Shown: positions 19,101-28,585, numbered from the stretch's first letter. The stretch: DNA of 64,000 nt from Streptomyces mirabilis (GCF_018310535.1 NZ_CP074102.1:5828001-5892000); one strand, 5' to 3'. Program-made: numbers and translations. The notes: generated from the letters alone by a model not told the origin.

Positions 19101-20006
19101 TTGTCCGTACGTGAACTGGTGGTCCTCGGCACCGCCAGCCAGGTCCCCACCCGGCACCGCAACCACAACGGCTATCTGTTGCGCTGGGACGGGGAGGGCC
19201 TGCTCTTCGACCCCGGTGAGGGCACCCAGCGGCAGATGCTGCGGGCCGGGGTCGCCGCGCACGACCTGCACCGCATCTGCGTCACCCACTTCCACGGCGA
19301 CCACTCACTCGGCCTCGCCGGGGTGATCCAGCGCATCAACCTCGACCGTGTCCCGCACGAGGTGACCGCGCACTACCCGCGCTCCGGTCAGCGCTTCTTC
19401 GACCGGCTGCGGTACGCCACGGCCTACCGCGAGACCGTCGAGCTGACCGAGGCACCGGTCGAGGCGGACGGGGTGCTCGCGACCACCCCTTCGTACACCC
19501 TGGAGACCCGCAGGCTCTCCCACCCGGTGGAGTCCTTCGGCTACCGGCTGGTCGAGCCGGACGGCCGGCGGATACTGCCCGAGCTGCTCGCGGAGCACGG
19601 GATCAAGGGGCCGGACGTCGGGCGGATCCAGCGTGAGGGCGCGCTCGGCGGGGTCTCGCTCGACGACGTGAGCGAGGTGCGGCGCGGACAGCGGTTCGCG
19701 TTCGTCATGGACACACGGCTGTGCGAGGGCGTGGACGCCCTCGCCGAGGGCTGCGACCTCCTCGTCATCGAGTCGACGTTCCTGGACGGGGATCACCAGC
19801 TCGCCGTCGACCACGGTCACCTGACAGCCGGTCAGGCGGGCCGGGTGGCGCGGGACGCGGGCGTACGGCATCTCGTGCTGACGCACTTCAGTCAGCGATA
19901 TTCCGAACAGGACGAGTTCGAGCTGCAGGCCCGGGCCGCCGGGTTCGAGGGGGAGCTGACCGTGGCGCACGACCTGGTGCGGGTGCCGGTGCCGAAGCGG
20001 CGATGA
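19101..20006 (+). CDS. rnz: Ribonuclease Z-type MBL-fold hydrolase
   Basis: A 301-residue member of the RNase Z/ElaC family. N-terminal [23 protein letters not shown], metal motif [13 protein letters not shown], later [10 protein letters not shown] (bridging Asp), HLTAGQAG and [10 protein letters not shown] (C-terminal His) match the tRNA 3'-endonuclease family; a tRNA role is inferred from family only. TTG 19101 is the only suitable start. It follows the HIT gene at 6 bp and precedes the deaminase gene. Confidence 0.85.
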   Translation: MSVRELVVLGTASQVPTRHRNHNGYLLRWDGEGLLFDPGEGTQRQMLRAGVAAHDLHRICVTHFHGDHSLGLAGVIQRINLDRVPHEVTAHYPRSGQRFFDRLRYATAYRETVELTEAPVEADGVLATTPSYTLETRRLSHPVESFGYRLVEPDGRRILPELLAEHGIKGPDVGRIQREGALGGVSLDDVSEVRRGQRFAFVMDTRLCEGVDALAEGCDLLVIESTFLDGDHQLAVDHGHLTAGQAGRVARDAGVRHLVLTHFSQRYSEQDEFELQARAAGFEGELTVAHDLVRVPVPKRR

Positions 20007-20075
20007 GCCGTCGTGGTACGAGTCGATGAGGCGTCGTCGCACGAGATCGTCGGTACACACCCGTACGATATTTCG

Positions 20076-21068
20076 ATGCCCCTCCCCAAAGCAGAACTGC
20101 ACCTCCACATCGAAGGCACCCTCGAACCCGAGCTGGCCTTCGAGCTCGCCGCGCGCAACGGCGTCACGCTCCCGTACGCGGACACCGAGGAGCTGCGCAA
20201 GGCGTATCTCTTCGACGACCTCCAGTCGTTCCTGAACCTGTACTACGAGCTCATGGCCGTCCTGCGGACCGAGCAGGACTTCGCCGACCTCGCCGACGCC
20301 TACCTCGCACGGGCCGCCGCGCAGGGCGTACGGCATGCGGAGATCTTCTTCGACCCGCAGGCCCACATCGCCCGGGGTGTCGGCATGGGGACGGTCGTCG
20401 AGGGGCTGCACCGGGCGCTCTCCCGCAGCGAGGAGACGCACGGTGTCTCCGCCCAGCTGATCATGTGCTTCCTGCGCGACGAGTCCGCCGAGTCGGCGCT
20501 CGAGACCCTGGAGGCCGCGAAGCCCTACCTCGACCGGATCGTCGGCATCGGCCTGGACTCCGCCGAGGTCGGGCACCCGCCGGTCAAGTTCCGCGAGGTC
20601 TACGAGGCCGCCGCCGCGCTCGGCCTGCGGCGCGTCGCCCACGCGGGCGAGGAGGGGCCGCCGGAGTACATCACCGAGGCGCTGGACGTGCTCGGCGTCG
20701 AGCGCATCGACCACGGGCTGCGCTGCATGGAGGACCCCGAGCTGGTCGAGCGGCTCGTACGGGACCGGGTGCCGCTGACGCTCTGCCCGCTGTCGAACGT
20801 ACGGCTGCGCGCCGTGGACGTCCTGGAGGACCACCCGCTGCCCGCGATGCTGGACGCCGGGCTGCTGTGCACGGTCAACTCCGACGACCCCGCGTACTTC
20901 GGCGGGTACATCGGCGACACCTTCCACGCCGTGCACGAGGCGCTCGGACTGGACCGGGAGCGGATGCGGGAGCTGGCCCGCAACTCGTTCGTGGCGTCCT
21001 TCCTGGAGCACGACGAGGAGCGGCGGGCGCGCTACCTCGCCGAGGTCGAGGCGTACGAGTTCGGCTAG
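20076..21068 (+). CDS. Adenosine/adenine deaminase family protein
   Basis: A 330-residue metal-dependent amidohydrolase: LPKAELHLHIEGTLEPEL (HxH metal pair), FDPQAHIARG, VGLDSAEVGHPP-type block, HAGEEGPPEYI (His ligand and catalytic Glu), RIDHGLR and NSDDPAYFGGYI (metal Asp). The insertions and GHPP/EEGPPEY sequences are those of the subgroup containing bacterial adenine deaminases (Pseudomonas PA0148 type) rather than classical adenosine deaminase, so adenine may be the substrate. ATG 20076 is chosen over GTG 20013 because family members start MPLPKAEL; TACGAT at 20064-20069 suggests a leaderless message. Confidence 0.88.
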   Translation: MPLPKAELHLHIEGTLEPELAFELAARNGVTLPYADTEELRKAYLFDDLQSFLNLYYELMAVLRTEQDFADLADAYLARAAAQGVRHAEIFFDPQAHIARGVGMGTVVEGLHRALSRSEETHGVSAQLIMCFLRDESAESALETLEAAKPYLDRIVGIGLDSAEVGHPPVKFREVYEAAAALGLRRVAHAGEEGPPEYITEALDVLGVERIDHGLRCMEDPELVERLVRDRVPLTLCPLSNVRLRAVDVLEDHPLPAMLDAGLLCTVNSDDPAYFGGYIGDTFHAVHEALGLDRERMRELARNSFVASFLEHDEERRARYLAEVEAYEFG

Positions 21069-21084
21069 GGCCTGTCCGGCCGGA

Positions 21085-22383
21085 CTACCTGCTTCCGGGC
21101 CCCGGTCCGGCCGCCGCTCCCGCGGTCGCTTGCCGGGGTCCTGCCGTGTCGTACGCCGTCCGGGGCGCCGGGACGGCGTCGAGCGGGATCTCCACGACCG
21201 GGATCTCCACGACCGGGTGCTCCTGTGGGAGCGGGGCGGTGCGCCGGGTGCGCAGGGCCACGGCGGTCATCGGGGCGGTGATCAGGAGCAGACCGAGGGC
21301 CAGGATCACACCCATCCCCGGGTAACCCACCCGTGCGGAGAGCAGGCTGCCCGCGAGCGGGCCGCACGCAGTGCCGAGCGAGGAGGCGGAACCGACCAGG
21401 ACCGCCCACCGGCCGCGCCGGTCCAGGGACGCGGCGAGGCCGATGACGTAGGAGAGCACGACCGGGTAGACCGTGTTCCAGGCGATCTCGCCCGTCGCGA
21501 AGGACGTCAGGTCGGTGGCCGCCGCGCTCAGTGCGATGCATCCGGCGATCAGGGCCGTGCCCACGCCGATGGGCAGCGCCCGGCCCAGGCGCCGGCCGAG
21601 TGCGCCCGCGCCGATCACCCCGAGCAGCCCCGCGCCGAGCGCCACCGCGAAGACCGCACCGACGGTCACCTCCGTCAACCCCGCCTGCTGCAGACCGATC
21701 CGGCCGCTGACGCCCCAGAGTGAATTCTGGGCGAGGGACCAGCAGAGCATCGCGGCGGCGAGGACGAGACCTGCGCGGCGGTGGGGGAGGGGAGTGGCGG
21801 TGGCGCGGAGGGTGCGGGCGGCGGGGGTGTGGGGGGCCTCGGAGGTCCCGGCGGTCGGGAGGTGGCGGGTCACGGGCAGTACGAGCAGCGCGGTGACGGC
21901 GATCGCGGCGAGGGGGTGGCCGTGGCCCGGGCCCAGGTGGGGGATCGTCAGATACAGCGCGCCCGCGAGGGCGGAGACGCCCAGCAGGCCCAGGGTGGTG
22001 GTGCGGTGGGGGTCGCGCTGGCCGGCGATCCCGGTGGCGGCGACGGTGGTGATCGTGCCGGAACCGAGGCCGCCGACGATCGCGCCGAGGACGACCAGGG
22101 GGATGGTCGTCGTGAGGGCGGCGGTGCCGTAGCCGGCGGCGGCCAGGAGCAGGCCGCCACGGGCGAGCCCGCGGGGGCCGAAGCGGTCCACGCGGGACGC
22201 GAGCAGGAAGCCCGCCGTCGCCGAACTCAGCAGCAGGGCGCTGCCGATGGAACCGGCCTCGGTGGCCGAGAGGGGGAGGCCCGCGCTCAGCCGGCCGACG
22301 GTGGTCGGGAGCAGGTAGGGGGCGAGGTACCCGGCGGTGAAAAGGGCGACGAGGGGCCAGGGCGTGGTGGTGCGGGCGGACAC
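21085..22383 (-). CDS. MFS transporter
   Basis: A 432-residue integral membrane protein with about 12 hydrophobic segments in two halves; after TM2 the loop RVDRFGPRGLARGG is the MFS motif-A position. The C-terminal tail is hydrophilic, with a VVEIPVVEIPLD duplication. The substrate is unknown; drug or metabolite efflux is possible. GTG 22383 (VSARTTTPWPLVALF) is inferred from where the membrane domain starts; the open frame upstream to 22728 is Arg/Pro-rich and non-membrane. Divergent from the PfkB gene, sharing a 277-bp regulatory spacer. Confidence 0.85.
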   Translation of the reverse strand: MSARTTTPWPLVALFTAGYLAPYLLPTTVGRLSAGLPLSATEAGSIGSALLLSSATAGFLLASRVDRFGPRGLARGGLLLAAAGYGTAALTTTIPLVVLGAIVGGLGSGTITTVAATGIAGQRDPHRTTTLGLLGVSALAGALYLTIPHLGPGHGHPLAAIAVTALLVLPVTRHLPTAGTSEAPHTPAARTLRATATPLPHRRAGLVLAAAMLCWSLAQNSLWGVSGRIGLQQAGLTEVTVGAVFAVALGAGLLGVIGAGALGRRLGRALPIGVGTALIAGCIALSAAATDLTSFATGEIAWNTVYPVVLSYVIGLAASLDRRGRWAVLVGSASSLGTACGPLAGSLLSARVGYPGMGVILALGLLLITAPMTAVALRTRRTAPLPQEHPVVEIPVVEIPLDAVPAPRTAYDTAGPRQATAGAAAGPGPGSR

Positions 22384-22502
22384 GGGCGTTCCCAGGGCAT
22401 GCGAAAGAGCGGCTCGATAAGGGGGGTTGGGCGGCTGTCGACGGACAGGAACGCGCGGGCAATTTGTATCAAGCGGGTGGGGGTGCGACGTAGGCGGGGA
22501 GG

Positions 22503-22518
22503 TGTGATCCGGGTCACG
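22503..22518. promoter_or_regulatory. Crp-like binding site
   Basis: TGTGATCCGGGTCACG matches the symmetric TGTGA-N6-TCACA pattern and the Streptomyces Crp half-sites GTG-N6-GNCAC. It lies in the divergent spacer, 143 bp upstream of the PfkB gene and 120 bp upstream of the MFS gene. Confidence 0.55.
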
Positions 22519-22660
22519 TTCTGTTTGCGGTGGGAGGGTCGGGGTAGGCGAGCTGGCTTCACCCGGCCATCGACCGGTCCGCTCCGGCCTCGACCGGCGC
22601 CGTGTCGTGTGCCGTTTGGTGCACACTGGCCTGAATCCGCACCACCTCAGGGAGCGCACC

Positions 22661-23770
22661 GTGATCGAGACCAACGGAGAGCGACCGTACTGCCAGGCGC
22701 ACGTCGACCCGCTCGCCGGTATGCGCACCCCTCAGGACCCGCCCTGGGACGTCTACCTCACCGGCACCGTCTTCCTCGACATCATCTTCACCGGGCTCGA
22801 CACCGCCCCGGTGCGCGGCACCGAGTCCTGGGCGCGCGGGATGGGGTCGAGCCCCGGCGGCGTCGCCAACATGGCGACCGCGCTCGCCCGCCTCGGACTC
22901 AAGACCTCCCTGGCGGCGGCCTTCGGGGACGACCACTACGGGGAGTACTGCTGGGACGCCCTGGAACAGGGCGAGGGCATCGACCTCGCCCCGTCGCGCA
23001 CCGTGCCCGACTGGCACTCGCCGGTCACCGTGTCGATGGCGTACGAGGGCGAGCGGACGATGGTCAGCCACGGGCACGAGCCGCCGCCGGAGGAGCCTGC
23101 GCCGGAACACGCCCCCCGCGCGCGGGCCGCCGTCGCCTCGCTGACGCCCGGCACGCGCGCGCGCTGGATCGCCGAGTCCGCGCGTGCGGGCACCCGGATC
23201 TTCGCCGACGTCGGCTGGGACGACACCGGGCGCTGGGACCTGGCCGGGCTCGCGGACCTGGAGCACTGTGAGGCGTTCCTGCCGAACGCGGACGAGGCGA
23301 TGCGGTACACGGGGGCGGACTGCCCGAGGGCCGCCGCGCACGCGCTGACCGAGCACGTTCCCCTGGCCGTCGTCACCCTCGGTGCCGAGGGCGCGTACGC
23401 CGTGGACGGCCGTACCGGGGAGACCGCCGAGGTCCCCGCGATCGCCGTGGAGGCCCTCGATCCCACCGGTGCCGGTGACGTCTTCGTCGCCGGGTTCGTG
23501 ATGGGCACCCTCGCCGACTGGCCGCTCGCCGACCGGCTCGCCTTCGCCGGGCTGACCGCCGCGCTCTCCGTCCAGGAGTTCGGCGGCTCCCTCTCGGCGC
23601 CCGGCTGGGCCGAGATCGCGGCGTGGTGGCGCCGGGTCCAGTCGGTCGACGACCAGGAACCGGCCGCGCTGCGCCGGTACGCCTTCCTGGAGAGCCTGCT
23701 CCCGGAGGTGACCCGCCCGTGGCCGCTGCGGCGGGCGGTCCCGACCATCGGCTTCCGCCGGTCGGCCTGA
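22661..23770 (+). CDS. PfkB family carbohydrate kinase
   Basis: A 369-residue ribokinase-fold sugar or nucleoside kinase: GSSPGGVANMATALARLGL (PfkB signature 1), FLPNADEAM, VVTLGAEGAY and the ATP/catalytic motif DPTGAGDVFVAGFVMG. The substrate cannot be assigned. AGGGAG at 22649-22654 is 6 nt from GTG 22661. It stands directly before the secreted glycan locus; it could act on released sugar, but the intervening promoter and lack of other catabolic genes make that only a possibility. Confidence 0.9.
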   Translation: MIETNGERPYCQAHVDPLAGMRTPQDPPWDVYLTGTVFLDIIFTGLDTAPVRGTESWARGMGSSPGGVANMATALARLGLKTSLAAAFGDDHYGEYCWDALEQGEGIDLAPSRTVPDWHSPVTVSMAYEGERTMVSHGHEPPPEEPAPEHAPRARAAVASLTPGTRARWIAESARAGTRIFADVGWDDTGRWDLAGLADLEHCEAFLPNADEAMRYTGADCPRAAAHALTEHVPLAVVTLGAEGAYAVDGRTGETAEVPAIAVEALDPTGAGDVFVAGFVMGTLADWPLADRLAFAGLTAALSVQEFGGSLSAPGWAEIAAWWRRVQSVDDQEPAALRRYAFLESLLPEVTRPWPLRRAVPTIGFRRSA

Positions 23771-23875
23771 TCCAGATCAACTTCCCTGCGCGGCAACGTC
23801 GTTGACCGCCGTACTTCACCCTGCCCAAAACCCCCACGTCACGCCTCTGAACGGAACCCGTCCTGTCGGAGGTCG

Positions 23876-23905
23876 TTGACAGGATGACGTTTCGTGCTCG
23901 ATTAT
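23876..23905 (+). promoter_or_regulatory. Strong promoter of the glycan-degradation locus
   Basis: TTGACA (23876-23881) and GATTAT (23900-23905) separated by 18 nt, with a perfect -35, 120 nt upstream of the GH31 start. The local sequence is A/T-richer than its surroundings. Confidence 0.7.
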
Positions 23906-23920
23906 CGGCTGAATCGAGCA
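23895..23920. promoter_or_regulatory. Perfect inverted repeat overlapping the -10 (operator)
   Basis: TGCTCGATT-N8-AATCGAGCA: 9-bp arms at 23895-23903 and 23912-23920. It covers the GATTAT box, the position expected for a repressor such as a LacI-, GntR- or ROK-type sugar regulator. No regulator gene lies nearby. Confidence 0.7.
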
Positions 23921-24024
23921 TGATTTTGCATCTCGCCTTCATCGTCTCTCGTACGCGCGCCATCTCTCGCACCGCACCCGCACCCCCGGACCCATGACTT
24001 CCTCCTCGCCGAAGGACATGCGTC

Positions 24025-27000
24025 GTGCGCACACCATCACGAAGACTCAGGGTGCTTCTCGCCGTCTTCTCGACGGCACTCGCCCTGCCCGCAGCCCTGC
24101 TCGCCCCTCAGACCGCCACCGCCGCCGACCCGAGCGGCGGCGGCCCCAAGGTGATCTCGTCGGCCGACGGGATCGCACTGACCGTCCCCTCCGCCGGGAA
24201 CGCCCCCGGCTACACCCTCGCCATCGCCACCGGCCAACTCACCCTCACCACCCGCCGGTCCGGCACCGACGTCCTGTCCACCGCCGGCGGTGGCACCGGC
24301 GGTCTGCGCTTCCGTACGGGGGACACCTGGCAGCACGCCACCAAGGTGACCGGCTGGTCCTGGAAGAGCGGCGTCCTCACCCTCACCGCCGCCACCACGG
24401 CCGACGGTGCCACCGTCGCGGCCCGGATCACCCCAGCCTCGGACCGCTACCAACTCGACTGGGACGTCGAGGGAGTCGAGCCCGACCGGTTAGGACTCGC
24501 CTATGACCTGGCATCGGCCGGACACTGGTACGGACACGGCGAGGCCGAGACCACACGGGGCGGCCCCGGCACCGACCAGCCCTGGCCGCTCGACAGCGGA
24601 GAGGTCGTCCATCCGTCCTTCGGCCCGGCCTCGTACAACATGGTCGACCCCTTCTGGTACACGTCCCGTTCGACCGGGCTCCGCGTGGACACCGGGCATG
24701 TCATGGATGTCGCGATCAACGAGGGCAAGGACGGTCTCGGCCGCTTCGACGTGGATTCCGCGGACACCTACAAGGCCACTGTCTTCGTCGAGTCCGCACC
24801 ACTGGAGGTCTACCGCGACTACGTCGGCATCGTCGGTAAACCCGCCAAGAGCGATGCCACGTACGAGCAGTACGCCAAACCCGTCTGGAACTCCTGGGCG
24901 CAGTTCTACACCAACGTCGACCAGGCAAAAGTCCTCGACTACGCCACCGATCTGCATGACGCCGGGCTTGAGGGCCACACCGTCCAGCTCGACGACAAGT
25001 GGGAGTCGAACTACGGGAACCTGACCTTCGACAGCAAGGCGTACCCCGACCCGAAGGCCATGGCGCGGAAGATCCACGACCTGGGCTTCGACTTCGGCCT
25101 CTGGGTGACCCTGTGGATCAACCTCGACTCCGACAACTACCAGTTCGCCGTCGACCACGGCTACTTGCTGAAGGACGCGGCGGACACCTCCAAGCCCTGC
25201 ACCGTCACCTGGTGGAACGGCACCGCCGGGATCATCGACCTCGCCAACCCGGACGCCAAGGCCTGGTACACGGGCCGGGTCAAGGCTCTGATGAGCGACT
25301 ACGGCATCGACGGGCTGAAGTTCGACACCCGGTTCTTCGACGACAAGTGCGCCCCGCACGACGGGTACAAGCCCACGGACTACCAGCGGCTCGGCACCGA
25401 ACTCGCCGACGAGTTCGACCTCCAGGGCGTAGGTATCCGCGTGCACTGGAACTCCACCGCCCACCAGGCCGGGTTTGTCACCCGGCAGGTCGACAAGGGC
25501 ACCGGCTGGGAGTCTCTGCGCGCCTCGGTCTCGCAGAACCTCGCGATCTCCACGATCGGCTACCCCTTCGTCACCACCGACATGATCGGCGGCTCCGGCG
25601 GCCAGCCCGCCCCCACCAAGGACGTGCTGGTCCGCTGGGCGCAGTCCGCGTCCCTGATGCCGCTGATGTACTCCTCCACCTCACCCGTCGACACCATCGA
25701 TGTGACGACCGGTCAGAAGGTCACCTATGACCAGCAGACCGTCGACCTCTACCGTGCGGCGATCAAGCAGCACGAACGCCTCGCGCCCTACATCTGGGAC
25801 CAGGTGCGGCAGACCCTGAAGACCGGTGACCCGATCATGCGGCCGCTGTTCTTCGACTTCCCGAAGGACCAGGAGAGTTACACCGTCTCCGACGAGTGGA
25901 TGCTCGGCCCCGCCGTCCTCGCCGCCCCGCAGCTCGGCGACCGGGCGACCCGGACCGTGCACCTCCCGGCCGGTGTCTGGTACGACGTCAACCACGACAC
26001 CGTGATCCGCGGCCCGAAGAATCTGACGGGTTACGGCGCCCCGCTCGGCGTCACCCCCGCCTTCGTGAACCTGAAGGCGCAGGGCGCGGACAAGGCACTG
26101 CGCGCCCTGCGCGGCAGCGATGCCCCGGCCGCCTCCGTGCTGCTCGCCCCGGACGCGCCGGAGACCGGCTCCGGCACGCCCTTCGAGATGACCACGACGG
26201 CCGTCAACTGGAGTTCCCGGCCGCTGAAGCACGTCACGGCCGCGCTGGACGTACCGGACGGCTGGCACGCCGAGGCGACCACCGCCGCGCGCGCCGAGTC
26301 GCTCGCCGCGGGTGCCGTACTCACCACGAAGTGGACCGTCACCCCGCCCGCCGACGCCCGCTGGGGCAGCCACACCCTCACCGGGACGGTGACGTACGGC
26401 GGCGGTCCGAAGGTCTCCGACAGCCTCCCGGCGAAGGTGAAGCCGGTGCCGGGCACGGTCTCGGCGCCGTACCGCACCGCCGATACGGCGGGCGACGCCC
26501 AGTTCGCCCAGGCCGGCGACCAGCTGGCCATCTGGGCGGGTGGCCAGGACCTGTCTGGCTGGAAGGACGAGAAGGGCGCCGTGTACGAGAGCGGGGTCCT
26601 CGGCGAGCGGTCCACCGTGCGGGCACGGATCGTGTCCCAGGACGCGGTCACACCGGCCGGCAAGGCCGGGATCGCCGTCGCCAACGATCTGTCCGCGCCC
26701 GAGAAGGGCGGCTACGCGGTCCTGGTCATGACGGACAAGTACGGCCTCGAATTCATGACCGACAGCGACGGCGACGGCGGGCTCGACACCTGGGCGGGCG
26801 GCGGAGCGACCTACCACCCGGCGTATCTGCGGCTGGTGCGCGACGGCACCACGTACACCGCGTACGCGAGCAAGGACGGCACCGCCTGGTCGACGGTCGG
26901 CTCGGCCACGGTCCCGTCGGCCTCGGGAACCGGTGACGCGGGCGTGATCGCCTCCGCCGTCAACGCCTACTACCCGGGCGAGCGGATCCAGGCCGTCTTC

Positions 27001-27027
27001 GACGGCTTCTCGGTCACGGGTTCCTGA
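24025..27027 (+). CDS. Secreted glycoside hydrolase family 31 enzyme with NEW3 and C-terminal beta-sandwich modules
   Basis: A 1000-residue exported enzyme with a signal peptide (RRLRVLLAVFSTALALPAALLAP...ATA, about 1-34). The GH31 N-terminal sandwich has HWYGHGEAETTRG; the TIM barrel contains QLDDKWESNYGN, FGLWVTLWIN and YGIDGLKFDTRFFDD, with likely nucleophile D434. A NEW3-type domain (about 705-805, VNWSSRPLKHVTAALDVPDGW) and a C-terminal module (about 820-1000, DLSGWKDE, FMTDSDGDGGLDTWAGGG) follow. GH31 includes alpha-glucosidases, alpha-xylosidases and alpha-N-acetylgalactosaminidases; the neighbours favour an amino-sugar-containing substrate, as inference. GAAGGA (24011-24016) sits 8 nt before GTG 24025. 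Confidence 0.87.
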   Translation: MRTPSRRLRVLLAVFSTALALPAALLAPQTATAADPSGGGPKVISSADGIALTVPSAGNAPGYTLAIATGQLTLTTRRSGTDVLSTAGGGTGGLRFRTGDTWQHATKVTGWSWKSGVLTLTAATTADGATVAARITPASDRYQLDWDVEGVEPDRLGLAYDLASAGHWYGHGEAETTRGGPGTDQPWPLDSGEVVHPSFGPASYNMVDPFWYTSRSTGLRVDTGHVMDVAINEGKDGLGRFDVDSADTYKATVFVESAPLEVYRDYVGIVGKPAKSDATYEQYAKPVWNSWAQFYTNVDQAKVLDYATDLHDAGLEGHTVQLDDKWESNYGNLTFDSKAYPDPKAMARKIHDLGFDFGLWVTLWINLDSDNYQFAVDHGYLLKDAADTSKPCTVTWWNGTAGIIDLANPDAKAWYTGRVKALMSDYGIDGLKFDTRFFDDKCAPHDGYKPTDYQRLGTELADEFDLQGVGIRVHWNSTAHQAGFVTRQVDKGTGWESLRASVSQNLAISTIGYPFVTTDMIGGSGGQPAPTKDVLVRWAQSASLMPLMYSSTSPVDTIDVTTGQKVTYDQQTVDLYRAAIKQHERLAPYIWDQVRQTLKTGDPIMRPLFFDFPKDQESYTVSDEWMLGPAVLAAPQLGDRATRTVHLPAGVWYDVNHDTVIRGPKNLTGYGAPLGVTPAFVNLKAQGADKALRALRGSDAPAASVLLAPDAPETGSGTPFEMTTTAVNWSSRPLKHVTAALDVPDGWHAEATTAARAESLAAGAVLTTKWTVTPPADARWGSHTLTGTVTYGGGPKVSDSLPAKVKPVPGTVSAPYRTADTAGDAQFAQAGDQLAIWAGGQDLSGWKDEKGAVYESGVLGERSTVRARIVSQDAVTPAGKAGIAVANDLSAPEKGGYAVLVMTDKYGLEFMTDSDGDGGLDTWAGGGATYHPAYLRLVRDGTTYTAYASKDGTAWSTVGSATVPSASGTGDAGVIASAVNAYYPGERIQAVFDGFSVTGS

Positions 27028-27120
27028 CCCGGCCCACGCACTTGAAGCACACCTGATGTGACGCAGCGTCAACTTTCAACCCCGGAGAGAACATCGCCGT
27101 CCCTCCGGGCCCCTCCCCCC

Positions 27121-27382
27121 GTTATCTTCTTCGCGGTTCCGCAACGGGACCGCTGGCCTCCGGGCCCGGCATGGCTGTTCCCCCCTGTCGAACGGATGAC
27201 CTGGGGGGTGGTGTCACCGGGCCCGCGAGGCGCCGTTGGAGACGCTGATGAGAGGTCCGACTACCGCCTGGCCGGGCGCAATGCCCGGCCGTTTTCGGGC
27301 GGCAGGTCTGCATAACGTGGATGCGCGTATACGACGCCGAAGCCCTGGCCAGCACCGCACGAACCCCGTTCGGGAGGACGGC
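27121..27382 (+). ncRNA. Candidate bridge RNA region of the IS110 element
   Basis: The 5' non-coding end of the element holds two stem-loops: CCCCCC...GGGGGG (about 27181-27208) and a perfect GGCCGGGC-gcaat-GCCCGGCC (27270-27290) followed by TTTTC. IS110 recombinases use a structured RNA from this position with loops pairing to target and donor DNA. The GGGGGGTG stretch near 27203-27210 could pair with the C-run at the right junction. This is inference from position and folding by eye. Confidence 0.5.
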
Positions 27383-28585
27383 TTGTACGACATCGACGAC
27401 GTGGGCGTCTTCCTCGGCCTGGACGTAGGCAAGAGCGCCCATCACGGGCACGGCCTCACCCCGGCCGGCAAGAAGGTCTTCGACAAGCAGCTGCCCAACA
27501 GCGAGCCGAAGCTGCGGGCCGTCTTCGACAAGCTGGCCGCGAAGTTCGGCACCGTGCTGGTGATCGTGGACCAGCCCGCCTCGATCGGAGCCCTGCCTCT
27601 GACAGTCGCCCGGGACGCCGGCTGCAAGGTCGCCTACCTGCCCGGACTCGCGATGCGCCGGATCGCCGACCTCTACCCGGGCGAGGCGAAGACCGACGCG
27701 AAGGACGCCGCGGTCATCGCGGACGCCGCCCGGACCATGCCGCACACCCTGCGCTCGCTTGAGCTCACCGACGAGATCACCGCCGAACTGACCGTGCTGG
27801 TGGGCTTCGACCAGGACCTGGCAGCCGAGGCCACCCGCACCTCCAACCGGATACGCGGCCTGCTCACCCAGTTCCACCCCTCGCTGGAACGCGTCCTTGG
27901 CCCACGCCTGGACCACCCCGCGGTGACCTGGCTGCTGGAACGCTACGGCTCTCCGGCCGCGCTGCGAAAAGCCGGACGCCGCAAGCTCGTCGAGGTCACC
28001 AGACCCAGAGCTCCACGCATGGCCGAGCGGCTGATCGACGAGGTCTTCGATGCCCTGGACGAACAGACCGTCGTCGTTCCAGGCACGGGCACCCTCGACA
28101 TCGTCATACCCTCCCTTGCCCGTTCGCTCGCCGCCGTCCATGAACAGCGACGAGCCCTTGAAGCGCAGATCAGGCAGTTGCTGGAGGCTCACCCTCTTTC
28201 CCCGGTCCTGACCTCGATGCCGGGGGTCGCGGTCAGGACCGCCGCCACCTTGCTGGTCACCGTCGGCGACGCAACCAGCTTCCCCACCGCCGCCCATCTG
28301 GCCTCCTACGCCGGCCTCGCCCCGACGACGAAGTCTTCGGGAACCTCGATCCACGGCGAACACGCGCCCAGAGGCGGCAACCGGCAGCTCAAACGGGCGA
28401 TGTTCCTGTCCGCGTTCGCCGCCCTGCACGATCCCGCCTCCCGTTCCTACTACGACCGCTGCCGAGCTCGCGGAAAGACCCACACGCAGGCCCTCCTCCG
28501 CCTCGCCCGACAGCGGATCAGCGTGCTGTTCGCGATGCTCCGCGACGGCACCTTCTACGAACCCAGAACCCCACGCCTCGCTTGA
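27383..28585 (+). CDS. IS110 family transposase (DEDD recombinase)
   Basis: A 400-residue intact recombinase. The N-terminal DEDD (RuvC-like) domain has FLGLDVGKS (D14), VDQPAS and KTDAKDAAVIA. The C-terminal Transposase_20 domain has LTSMPGVAVRTAATLL and LASYAGLAPTTKSSGTS...GNRQLKRAMFLSAF, where the catalytic Ser region lies. GGAGGA (27373-27378) precedes TTG 27383 by 4 nt. No frameshift was seen, so the element may be active. Confidence 0.93.
   Translation: MYDIDDVGVFLGLDVGKSAHHGHGLTPAGKKVFDKQLPNSEPKLRAVFDKLAAKFGTVLVIVDQPASIGALPLTVARDAGCKVAYLPGLAMRRIADLYPGEAKTDAKDAAVIADAARTMPHTLRSLELTDEITAELTVLVGFDQDLAAEATRTSNRIRGLLTQFHPSLERVLGPRLDHPAVTWLLERYGSPAALRKAGRRKLVEVTRPRAPRMAERLIDEVFDALDEQTVVVPGTGTLDIVIPSLARSLAAVHEQRRALEAQIRQLLEAHPLSPVLTSMPGVAVRTAATLLVTVGDATSFPTAAHLASYAGLAPTTKSSGTSIHGEHAPRGGNRQLKRAMFLSAFAALHDPASRSYYDRCRARGKTHTQALLRLARQRISVLFAMLRDGTFYEPRTPRLA

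Noticed and set aside
22384..22728. N-terminal extension of the MFS transporter
   Set aside because: The frame is open but encodes Arg/Pro/Thr-rich sequence unlike the membrane domain and covers the PfkB gene start and the Crp-like site.
27236..27382. Longer IS110 transposase starting upstream
   Set aside because: The added residues do not belong to the DEDD domain, and the region carries stem-loops expected of non-coding RNA; TTG 27383 has its own ribosome site.
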